Shown in pieces: positions 1 to 7,690 of a stretch of 26,205 nucleotides of DNA (positions are counted from its first letter, which is position 1; each line of letters starts with the position of its first letter). Source of the stretch: JBFLYC01 sp040756735 (GTDB lineage Bacteria; Bacillota; DSM-16504; Desulfitibacterales; Desulfitibacteraceae); assembly GCA_040756735.1 (NCBI GenBank), contig JBFLYC010000040.1, positions 1-26,205 of the forward strand, in the 5' to 3' direction. A program made the position numbers and the translations under genes. A model generated the notes under the pieces. It was not told where the DNA came from, did not search any database, and saw only the letters and a program-made list of their open reading frames with translations.

Positions 1-113
1 GTCAGATACAAGGATACATGGTATGGTTTATGCCTGCAATGGATTTTGCAATACTATGGAATTTCCAATTGCAACATTATGGATTTTTAACTTGCAACTT
101 TCGGTATTTTTAT
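1..113 (+). promoter_or_regulatory. Putative CRISPR leader made of 23-bp degenerate tandem units
   Basis: AT-rich segment directly upstream of the first repeat, on the side expected for the leader because the repeats read left to right with their GAAAG handle at the 3' end. The pentamer TGCAA starts at 35, 47, 70 and 93. From 45 on it recurs every 23 bp, and each unit reads roughly TTGCAAC..TATGGATTTTT (45-67, 68-90, 91-113; about 17 of 23 positions agree between neighbours). The next unit would start at 114, exactly where the first repeat begins. Leader identity is inferred from position. No clear promoter box was identified. Confidence 0.55.
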
Positions 114-3100
114 CTTACAACAAATACCCCGTAGAATAGGGGACTGAAAGCTACTTTACTTTGTGGATTATCGACACCGATAACCATGTTACAGTAAATT
201 CCCCGTAGAATAGGGGACTGAAAGTTGGTACCAGCGACTATGGTACGGTCCGGTGGATAGGGGTTACAGTAAATTCCCCGTAGAATAGGGGACTGAAAGC
301 TCGATATTTGCAATGGAGATGTTAAAAAATGCGGTGAGTTACAGTAAATTCCCCGTAGAATAGGGGACTGAAAGGTTCATTTCGCCCTCGATTTCCTCAA
401 TCTGGATTTCCGTTACAGTAAATTCCCCGTAGAATAGGGGACTGAAAGCATATTGCTTGTGGGTAGGTCATCAACACACTCTTGGGTTACAGTAAATTCC
501 CCGTAGAATAGGGGACTGAAAGCTTTTGAACTTCAACATCCTGCCGAGCACAGATTTATAGGTTACAGTAAATTCCCCGTAGAATAGGGGACTGAAAGGG
601 GCAAAGACGGAATTGGAAAGCCTTCAGATAGTCAGGGTTACAGTAAATTCCCCGTAGAATAGGGGACTGAAAGTCAAGGTCAACGGTGCAATAAAGACCG
701 TCGGGATAGTTACAGTAAATTCCCCGTAGAATAGGGGACTGAAAGGCCGAAGCAGGAGCATGTTGACCAGCTTATGTTAAGAGTTACAGTAAATTCCCCG
801 TAGAATAGGGGACTGAAAGTGGCTAAATCGTCAAATATGGCTACCTGCACATTGGAGGTTACAGTAAATTCCCCGTAGAATAGGGGACTGAAAGGGCCAT
901 AGCGTTCCTGAACTGGTCCTGCCTCGACAGGGTTACAGTAAATTCCCCGTAGAATAGGGGACTGAAAGGTTATCTCTGATAGCCTGGCAAGAGGCATCCG
1001 CAACTCGTTACAGTAAATTCCCCGTAGAATAGGGGACTGAAAGGTGAAAAAAGAAAAGGCGAGCATCCTTTGCCCTGCCTTCTGTTACAGTAAATTCCCC
1101 GTAGAATAGGGGACTGAAAGCGGTTGGCCTGCTGCCTTATCATCCTGCCGCCTCCGGTTACAGTAAATTCCCCGTAGAATAGGGGACTGAAAGTGGAGGT
1201 GTTTTAGCGGCGTTAGTTGAAGGAGGTTTTGGTTACAGTAAATTCCCCGTAGAATAGGGGACTGAAAGGAACTTGTCACCGTACTCCCATTAGTACCAGC
1301 AATGTTACAGTAAATTCCCCGTAGAATAGGGGACTGAAAGTTTGGTTACATGGTGTATCAGTTCTATCGGGAAGGGTTTGTTACAGTAAATTCCCCGTAG
1401 AATAGGGGACTGAAAGCTGTATCCACGCCACAACGCTTCCTGTAAGACAGCCGTTACAGTAAATTCCCCGTAGAATAGGGGACTGAAAGTGGCGGCATCT
1501 TTTGCTTTGATTTTATCTAACTGCGCCGTTACAGTAAATTCCCCGTAGAATAGGGGACTGAAAGGCCATTGCTCCAACCTTTACAGCTTTCCAGGCTTTG
1601 TGTTACAGTAAATTCCCCGTAGAATAGGGGACTGAAAGTACCCCGCCAATTGTAATGCAAAGCCGCTGATAGCGCTGTTACAGTAAATTCCCCGTAGAAT
1701 AGGGGACTGAAAGCTACGACGTTATGAAGCAGTCCATGGCCGCCCGGGAGTTACAGTAAATTCCCCGTAGAATAGGGGACTGAAAGGTTGATATGGGCGA
1801 CTATTATTTTGTTGGTATCGCCGTGTTACAGTAAATTCCCCGTAGAATAGGGGACTGAAAGTACGAACAAATTAAAAAATACTGCGAGAAGCTGGACGAG
1901 TTACAGTAAATTCCCCGTAGAATAGGGGACTGAAAGCGAAATTACCCCGAAGATGGTGGACTGGATACTTTATAGTTACAGTAAATTCCCCGTAGAATAG
2001 GGGACTGAAAGGGGTAGCAACCGTTAATACGTCACCGGACGTGATGCGTTACAGTAAATTCCCCGTAGAATAGGGGACTGAAAGGATTAAAGCGGCTATT
2101 TATCTTTTCTTCGAGCAGGTTGTTACAGTAAATTCCCCGTAGAATAGGGGACTGAAAGATCCACTTGCCCTTTGAATGCTTGCAAAACTGCTCGAGTTAC
2201 AGTAAATTCCCCGTAGAATAGGGGACTGAAAGATTATCAACAGTAGCGATGACGCTCAGTTGCTCCGGGCAGTTACAGTAAATTCCCCGTAGAATAGGGG
2301 ACTGAAAGACCCACACTTTGCCGTAAGTTCCATTTATAACCCTGCGTTACAGTAAATTCCCCGTAGAATAGGGGACTGAAAGAAGTAAATAGAACGTTCT
2401 TCCATCCGCTCGGACTAGCTGTTACAGTAAATTCCCCGTAGAATAGGGGACTGAAAGATTAGCCCGACCAGCCACCATGTAAAACGGTCAATCTTGTTAC
2501 AGTAAATTCCCCGTAGAATAGGGGACTGAAAGGATGAAGGTGAAATCCTTTATGCAGTAACCAATGCAGTTACAGTAAATTCCCCGTAGAATAGGGGACT
2601 GAAAGGTAATCGGTTCAGTCACGTCCAAAAGCCTGCCTGCCGTTACAGTAAATTCCCCGTAGAATAGGGGACTGAAAGATCAATTGCGTTCTGGCGGAGT
2701 TTGTGGAGGATAACACCGTTACAGTAAATTCCCCGTAGAATAGGGGACTGAAAGGCTTGACGAGATATTTACACTGAAAGCGCGCAATACGTTACAGTAA
2801 ATTCCCCGTAGAATAGGGGACTGAAAGGAGCAAAGTTGAGGCCATTTACTTGCTGCACTTGAGCGACGTTACAGTAAATTCCCCGTAGAATAGGGGACTG
2901 AAAGTGATGTTCTTTGCCCCTGAAGCAATCAATTTCTTTTCAAGTTACAGTAAATTCCCCGTAGAATAGGGGACTGAAAGATAAATAAATTTCCTATAAA
3001 TGCAAGTGCTGTCATAAGTTACAGTAAATTCCCCGTAGAATAGGGGACTGAAAGCCACTATCCTTGCTCGTCACATCAATTTCGTCAGTGCGTTACAGTA

Positions 3101-3355
3101 AATTCCCCGTAGAATAGGGGACTGAAAGCATTGACAGCGTACAGGCCCAGGACATACGGGGCCAATGTTACAGTAAATTCCCCGTAGAATAGGGGACTGA
3201 AAGGCGCCTCACCTCTTGTTATTATCGCGCTGGCTTGTAGAGTTACAGTAAATTCCCCGTAGAATAGGGGACTGAAAGATCATCAAAGCAAGCTTAAATA
3301 ATCTCCATTTTTCTCTATGTTACAGTAAATTCCCCGTAGAATAGGGGAATAAAAA
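114..3355 (+). CRISPR. CRISPR array, 44 repeats and 43 spacers
   Basis: The repeat is 37 nt: it begins GTTACAGTAAATT, contains a TCCCC/GGGGA hairpin around GTAGAATA, and ends ACTGAAAG, which would be the 8-nt crRNA 5' handle. Forty-two repeats read as identical. The first (114-150) differs at four positions in its 5' third, and the last (3319-3355) keeps 30 nt and then loses the handle. Spacers are 35-40 nt, mostly 36-39, with no duplicates noticed. Repeat polarity puts the leader at the left and the decayed trailer repeat at the right. The hairpin and ACTGAAAG ending resemble repeats used by type III systems, but no cas gene is present, so the type is not fixed. Apparent open frames on the minus strand here are products of the repeat. 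Confidence 0.98.
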
Positions 3356-3368
3356 AGACGCATTCGTT

Positions 3369-4490
3369 CTACCGATACTGCTGCAAAATGTACTGCTGGA
3401 ACATTGGCTCGGTAAAAACATAGCTACCCCGGCCTGCTTTTTCTATTACAGCCCTGTTAATCAGGTGGTCAATGGCCCGCTTTATTGTATTAGGATGTAT
3501 ACCCTCCTGATAGGTATTTTCTCCCTTTGCAAGCTGGTGCAGGACCCTCCTCACTTGGGGACGGGCGCTTAAATCATCCAGGATTTCAACGAAGAACGGG
3601 GTCAAGGCCAACATTGCGCGGTTATATCCAAAGCGTACGTAATCGTGTGTAAGGACATTATCTCCTGTTTCCAAAAGGGTGTAAAATATTTCTGAGCACA
3701 AAAACATTGTGTCTTGAGGGTGTCCACCGGAGAGGCGTATTATTTCTTCCACCACATCCTTATTAACTTGAATATTTCTAGAGGCAAATTTATAGCTGAT
3801 ATAGGGTATCCAGTCGTTTTCAGCTATGCTAGGAATGGGAAGCATGACGGCAAAGCGGTAGAATGCTTCCTTTCTTCCGCTAAAAAGAGTGTGCATCATA
3901 CCTTCCTTGGACCCTAGAAAAAGATAAGCCACGTTCTTTTGCGCCTGGAAGTGGGCTCGCATCCGTTTAAAGATTTCAGAATCAGTCACCCTGGATGCAT
4001 CCTGAAACTCGTCAAACATGATCACCATATGCTTTTCATCCTTGTCTGCCAACATACCGGGGAGCTTTAAAGCATAGTCAAGCAGTTCATCATCTGATTT
4101 TTTCTCTGGGAAACCAAAGGAAATCTCCAGGTCATTGAGTTTAATGGCAAACTGTGCGCCGCCCGCCAGTGCTTTGGCCCGGTCCCTTAAAATACTCAAG
4201 GTCTTACTAATTCCAGTTCTGTTTTCCAGGCATGCGTCAATCAAGCTGGCTGCAAAATCCCGTTTGCCGGAAAACCGGAAGAAATCCACCGAAGCAGTAT
4301 ATGCTTCCCTGTCTTTTAACCTGCGCAAAACTTCATGGGCTAGAGATGTTTTGCCAATTCGTCGAGGCCCGGCCAACATCACACTTTGTCCTTCTGAAAG
4401 GCGATTGACTAAAGAAGCTATGAAATCTTCACGGCCTACCAGGTCTTCTTTAGAAACAGGACCGCCTAGAGGGAATAGTCCTCTTGTCAT
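3369..4490 (-). CDS. AAA/STAND-like ATPase of the archaeal-ATPase type, next to CRISPR trailer
   Basis: A 373-residue P-loop ATPase. Visible motifs are Walker A GPRRIGKTS (residues 41-49), a hydrophobic strand ending in Walker B MVIMFDE (155-161), a GGHP motif (255-258) typical of the archaeal ATPase/STAND group, and a C-terminal winged-helix-like region (about 320-373). Such proteins couple ATP binding to signalling or DNA-related switching; the exact role is unknown. The ATG is preceded by AAGGA. The gene converges on the CRISPR array, with its stop 14 bp from the terminal repeat, so array read-through would be antisense to it. Its promoter sits inside a palindrome. A decayed second copy lies at 6905-7427. 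A role in defence is inferred only from location. Confidence 0.85.
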   Translation of the reverse strand: MTRGLFPLGGPVSKEDLVGREDFIASLVNRLSEGQSVMLAGPRRIGKTSLAHEVLRRLKDREAYTASVDFFRFSGKRDFAASLIDACLENRTGISKTLSILRDRAKALAGGAQFAIKLNDLEISFGFPEKKSDDELLDYALKLPGMLADKDEKHMVIMFDEFQDASRVTDSEIFKRMRAHFQAQKNVAYLFLGSKEGMMHTLFSGRKEAFYRFAVMLPIPSIAENDWIPYISYKFASRNIQVNKDVVEEIIRLSGGHPQDTMFLCSEIFYTLLETGDNVLTHDYVRFGYNRAMLALTPFFVEILDDLSARPQVRRVLHQLAKGENTYQEGIHPNTIKRAIDHLINRAVIEKAGRGSYVFTEPMFQQYILQQYR

Positions 4491-4513
4491 AATTATCCAT
4501 TCCTTAAACTCAT

Positions 4514-4553
4514 ATTTTATGTGATATTATATCACATAAAATGTAATAAGCAA
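4514..4553 (-). promoter_or_regulatory. Promoter of the ATPase gene embedded in a perfect palindrome
   Basis: Arms of 13 bp (4514-4526 and 4530-4542) flank a 3-nt centre and are fully complementary. On the minus strand the palindrome contains a perfect TATAAT (plus-strand 4526-4531). A TTGCTT -35 box lies at 4548-4553 with 16-bp spacing. The palindrome lies 24-52 nt before the ATPase start codon. A bound dimer would cover the -10 box, so it is a plausible operator, perhaps autoregulatory (inference). Confidence 0.6.
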
Positions 4554-4755
4554 TAGTTCTGAAAAGTTTTTGCATGTTGAGGAACAAATCTATGACTTTT
4601 CCCGTCTGAAAAACTGAATGCACTTTTTATAAATAAAGATTGAGCTAACAAGCTAAGTCGTATTTAAAAGTAAATGTATAACACCCCAAGTATTGCACCT
4701 TAGTTGTAAAGTGTGGAGTAAAGTATAAAAAATATACATTGGGAGTTATGGATAG

Positions 4756-5046
4756 ATGAAAAAGAAAATAATTTCAATTTTAATGATTATGACATTAATA
4801 GTTAGTTTAATTGGTTGTTCATCGAAGAATGAACCTAAAGAGCCACCAGATATAAATATTACTATTGATAATCAAGGAGTTGATTATGTAATAGGTAAAA
4901 ACCAGTGGAATGGTCATGTTTATGATAGAGAAGATACGTTTAAAACTATTTTAAAAGAAGGTTCAAATATTGTAATTCCATATATAGAATTAGGGAAAAC
5001 AGTTATGATAGATTTTAAAAACTATCCTCCTGATACAATTAAATAA
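4756..5046 (+). CDS. Small secreted lipoprotein, function unknown
   Basis: A 96-residue protein with a lipoprotein signal: Met-Lys-Lys-Lys, a hydrophobic stretch, then the lipobox LIGC with Cys at about residue 21. The mature part is short, charged and AT-rich in codon use, and no family was recognised. A GGGAG ribosome-binding site lies about 10 nt before the ATG. It stands alone between the ATPase promoter and a CRISPR remnant. It is expected to be lipid-anchored on the outer face of the membrane. Anything beyond that would be a guess. Confidence 0.7.
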   Translation: MKKKIISILMIMTLIVSLIGCSSKNEPKEPPDINITIDNQGVDYVIGKNQWNGHVYDREDTFKTILKEGSNIVIPYIELGKTVMIDFKNYPPDTIK

Positions 5047-5055
5047 TTATAGTAC

Positions 5056-5135
5056 GTCGCACCCCCTGCGGGTGCGTGGATTGAAATATCTTGAACCGTT
5101 AATAAATTTTAAAAACATTTGTCGCACCCCCTGCG
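5056..5135 (+). CRISPR. Remnant of a second, type I-C-like CRISPR (one full repeat, one spacer, half repeat)
   Basis: A 32-nt unit at 5056-5087 has the well-known type I-C pattern: GTCGCACCCC, a short loop, GGGTGCGTGG, then the ATTGAAAT handle. After a 33-nt AT-rich spacer (5088-5120) the first 15 nt of the same repeat recur exactly at 5121-5135 and then diverge. The repeat is unrelated to the large array. This is most simply the eroded end of a lost type I-C array; no I-C cas genes are in the window. Confidence 0.85.
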
Positions 5136-5195
5136 AACAGGCATGAATATTTATTAAAAAATGTAAAAATTTAGTTGATTTATTCCGTGATTTTC

Positions 5196-5244
5196 CTTAC
5201 AATATAATTGTAAGATGGTCCAGGGTGGGTGGACACCTTGGACC
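5196..5244. other. Two adjacent inverted repeats upstream of the Uma2 gene
   Basis: CTTACAAT/ATTGTAAG with a 3-nt centre (5196-5214) is a perfect palindrome that contains TATAAT at 5203-5208. A second hairpin, GGTCCAGGGTG/CACCTTGGACC (arms 5217-5227 and 5234-5244, 6-nt loop), has one wobble pair and no T-run after it. They could be a -10 box inside an operator followed by a leader hairpin. No well-spaced -35 box was found, so this is tentative. Confidence 0.4.
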
Positions 5245-5307
5245 GTTATCTATGATGTCTATAAAAGCTTCTTTTTATAAAAAAAATGATAAATAGGAGT
5301 GGTTAAA

Positions 5308-5886
5308 ATGCCATTACTAAACCCTGAAAGAAAATATTCATACGCAGATTATTTAACCTGGGATGAAGATGAAAGGTGGGAAATTATTGACGGTGTGCTT
5401 TATATGCAAGCTGCACCTTCGCGAATCCATCAGGAAATCTTGATGGAGTTGTCAAAACAAATAGCAAATTATTTAACTGATAAAATATGTAGAGTTTATC
5501 CTGCACCATTTTGTGTTAGACTACCAGGCGTCAATGATATAAATGATGAGGATATTAAAAATGTGGTAGAACCAGATATTACAATTGTATGTGATACATC
5601 TAAGCTTGATGATAATGGATGCAAAGGGGCTCCTGATATGATTATTGAGATCATATCACCATCAACTGCAAAAAAAGATAAGATTGTAAAATTTAATAAA
5701 TACGAAAAAGCCGGAGTTAAAATATATTGGGTGGTAGAGCCTGACCAAAAACTTTTAAGCGTATTTTACTTACAATCAGACGGAAGATATGGGAGACCTG
5801 AAATGTATACAGATGAAGATAAAATAAGTGTAACTATTTTTCCTGACCTCGATATTGATTTAAAGTCAGTATTTAATAAAGAATAA
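5308..5886 (+). CDS. Uma2-family (DUF820) putative PD-(D/E)XK nuclease
   Basis: A 192-residue protein with the Uma2 pattern: an N-terminal YSYADYLTW helix, WEIIDGVLYM, then the catalytic-type elements VEPDI, MIIEIISPST, and a following Lys-rich helix DKIVKFNKYEKAGVKIYWVV. The fold is that of restriction-like nucleases. Uma2 proteins are abundant in cyanobacteria and some Firmicutes and their biological role is poorly known. The ATG at 5308 is chosen because AGGAG (5295-5299) lies 8 nt before it; the upstream GTG at 5299 overlaps that site. The gene is AT-rich and sits in the accessory island beside CRISPR remnants and toxin-antitoxin-like genes. Confidence 0.85.
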   Translation: MPLLNPERKYSYADYLTWDEDERWEIIDGVLYMQAAPSRIHQEILMELSKQIANYLTDKICRVYPAPFCVRLPGVNDINDEDIKNVVEPDITIVCDTSKLDDNGCKGAPDMIIEIISPSTAKKDKIVKFNKYEKAGVKIYWVVEPDQKLLSVFYLQSDGRYGRPEMYTDEDKISVTIFPDLDIDLKSVFNKE

Positions 5887-6026
5887 TTCTTTGTTTGATA
5901 ATGTGATATAATGAAGCCTTAGAATAAGCTGAACTAAAGAATTAACAAAAGTTGATGTTTAGTTGACAAAATGTGATCCCGCTATTTCTGCTGTGCCTTG
6001 CTTAACTATAACTCTTGGAGGTATTT

Positions 6027-6653
6027 ATGAGGAAAAAATTACACTTTAAATCAACTGTAACAACTAAAAGGCAAATCACTATACCAAAAGAAATCTGTGA
6101 TATATTAGACATTAAAATCGGTGATGAAGTTGTTTTTTATTTAGATAATAACAATAATAACAGAATTATTTTCAATAAAAATAATCCTAAAACTACATGC
6201 TTTGCTTGTAAAGGCACAGGTAAGCTTGGTATGTTGGATTGTTTTGTTTGTTACGGTACTGGTTTATTGGCTACAGAAATTAATGATAATGTATTGCAAA
6301 TTATTGGCCAAATTGCTTTAAAATCATTGATATATAAAGTTTCTATTAAAATTGAAAATTGCAGCACAACTGCAATTAAAGATAATATAAGCCCTATACC
6401 TTCTGTAAAGCTAAATAGTAATGAATATTCATTTCCTCTTTTAATGAAAGTTCAGGACGAAATACAGAAAAAATTGATTTTACATTTCACACCCAGACAA
6501 TCAAATAATCCTAATTTACTTCAAGTCCCGAATGATAAATTATTAAAGGAAATATTAAAAACATTATGTAATGCTGATTCTATTACTGAGGTTAAAAGTT
6601 GGTTTAGGCCAGAAATAGATTTAAAAGGAGCTGATCTTTATGAAGTAAAATAA
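6027..6653 (+). CDS. AbrB/SpoVT-type DNA-binding protein with CxxCxGxG zinc motif
   Basis: A 208-residue protein. Residues about 8-42 match the swapped-hairpin AbrB/MazE/SpoVT DNA-binding domain (STVTTKRQITIPKEI, then DIKIGDEVVFYLD). Two CxxCxGxG motifs follow (CFACKGTG and CFVCYGTG, about residues 58-80), the DnaJ-type arrangement able to bind one zinc ion. The C-terminal 120 residues are not recognised. GGAGG lies 5 nt before the ATG at 6027, so a TTG at 6015 is unlikely. Its 3' end overlaps the start of a decayed YgiT-type zinc-finger gene, an arrangement that suggests a former toxin-antitoxin or regulatory pair (inference). Confidence 0.75.
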   Translation: MRKKLHFKSTVTTKRQITIPKEICDILDIKIGDEVVFYLDNNNNNRIIFNKNNPKTTCFACKGTGKLGMLDCFVCYGTGLLATEINDNVLQIIGQIALKSLIYKVSIKIENCSTTAIKDNISPIPSVKLNSNEYSFPLLMKVQDEIQKKLILHFTPRQSNNPNLLQVPNDKLLKEILKTLCNADSITEVKSWFRPEIDLKGADLYEVK

Positions 6654-6834
6654 AAGCCTCCCTTCAACTTGTTTATGTGGTGGTAAAGTAGATTTTAAAG
6701 AGATCACTGAAATAAATGTATGGTACTGTTAACTATAAATAATATACCTGCTGGTGTATGTATTTCTTGCGGAGAGTCTTTTATTTCTGATAAAACAATG
6801 AAAGTAATAGAAAAACTCCTTAGAATATCCTGGC
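6640..6834 (+). pseudogene. Decayed YgiT-type (MqsA-like) zinc-finger antitoxin gene
   Basis: Reading from ATG at 6640 (AAGGAG upstream, inside the preceding gene) the third codon is TAA. The same frame continues with CLCGGKVDF, and after a frameshift near 6718 a second frame gives NNIPAGVCISCGESF and a helix DKTMKVIEKLL. The paired CxCGG ... CxxCGE cysteines with the intervening NxPAGVC are diagnostic of YgiT-type zinc fingers found in toxin-antitoxin pairs. The gene is broken by one nonsense codon and one frameshift, and its 3' end runs into the GC-rich junction of the duplicated ATPase unit. Confidence 0.7.
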
Positions 6835-6859
6835 CAGGCCTCGTCGGCAGCCCCCCTAT

Positions 6860-7459
6860 AGTAAATTCCCCGTAGAATAGGGGAATAAAAAAGACGCATT
6901 CGTTCTACCGATACTGCTGCAAAATGTACTGCTGGAACATTGGCTCGGTAAAAACATAGCTCCCCCGGCCTGCTTTTTCTATTACAGCCCTGTTAATCAG
7001 GTGGTCAATGGCCCGCTTTATTGTAGTAGGATGTATACCCTCCTGATAGGTATTTTCTCCCTTTGCAAGCTGGTGCAGGACCCTCCTCACTTGGGGACGG
7101 GCGCTTAAATCATCCAGGATTTCAACGAAGAACGGGGTCAAGGCCAACATTGCGCGGTTTCTGTTTTCCAGGCATGCGTCAATCAAGCTGGCTGCAAAAT
7201 CCCGTTTGCCGGAAAACCGGAAGAAATCCACCGAAGCAGTATATGCTTCCCTGTCTTTAAGACCTGACTTCATGGGCTAGAGATGTTTTGCCAATTCGTC
7301 GAGGCCCGGCCAACATCACACTTTGTCCTTCTGAAAGGCGGTTTACTAAAGAAGCTGTGAAATCTTCACGGCCTACCAGGTCTTCTTTAGAAACAGGACC
7401 GCCAAGGGGGAATAGTCCTCTTGTCATAATTATCCATTCCTTAAACTCATATTTTATGT
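6860..7459. repeat. Second, shortened copy of the CRISPR-repeat-ATPase unit
   Basis: Positions 6860-7459 match 3324-4522 almost base for base. The match begins inside the terminal CRISPR repeat (AGTAAATTCCCC...) and ends inside the ATPase promoter palindrome (...TTTTATGT). The lengths, 600 versus 1199, are explained by a 594-bp deletion (3624-4217 of copy 1, one-base junction overlap) and a net 5-bp loss near 7260. Only about a handful of substitutions were seen by eye, so the duplication is recent. The junction at the left is a short GC-rich stretch containing CCTGGCCAGG (6829-6838). Confidence 0.9.
6905..7427 (-). pseudogene. Decayed copy of the CRISPR-adjacent AAA ATPase
   Basis: The N-terminal part keeps MTRGLFPLGG and Walker A GPRRIGKTSL. 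It is then frameshifted by a 5-bp net deletion just after LAHEV. The remainder is readable in another frame but lacks 198 codons in the middle (CLENR is joined directly to NRAML), including Walker B and the GGHP motif. The homology to copy 1 stops within the promoter palindrome, so the -10 and -35 boxes are missing too. The gene is therefore silent and broken. It records an earlier functional copy or a failed duplication. Confidence 0.9.
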
Positions 7460-7565
7460 TGCATTTATTATTAAAACAGATGCATGATAATTTACGAACA
7501 GTAAGGGTAAGCTTGGGCAATGCCGCCCGGAGTTTTTAGCTCCTAGGTAAACTATATAAGCGGGG

Positions 7566-7600
7566 AGGACGTTTGTGGGAACGTCCTTCTTACTATTTTT
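7566..7600 (+). terminator. Hairpin with T-rich tail upstream of glpK
   Basis: AGGACGTT (7566-7573) pairs with AACGTCCT (7580-7587) across a 6-nt loop and is followed by TCTTACTATTTTT. It lies about 90 bp before glpK. It could be a terminator for a transcript crossing from the island, or an attenuator for glpK. The surrounding 7460-7690 stretch shows no gene. Confidence 0.5.
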
Positions 7601-7690
7601 AAATGAATGAGGATTGCTTTGGGAAAGAAGGAATTGTCCTACCGGAAGAGAATAAGTAGACAAGATTAAATAACTGTTGGGAGTATCGTA

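Noticed and set aside
110..1577. Several minus-strand open frames with repeated peptides such as FQSPILRGIYCN
   Set aside because: They are translations of the CRISPR repeats in different frames, with no ribosome-binding sites.
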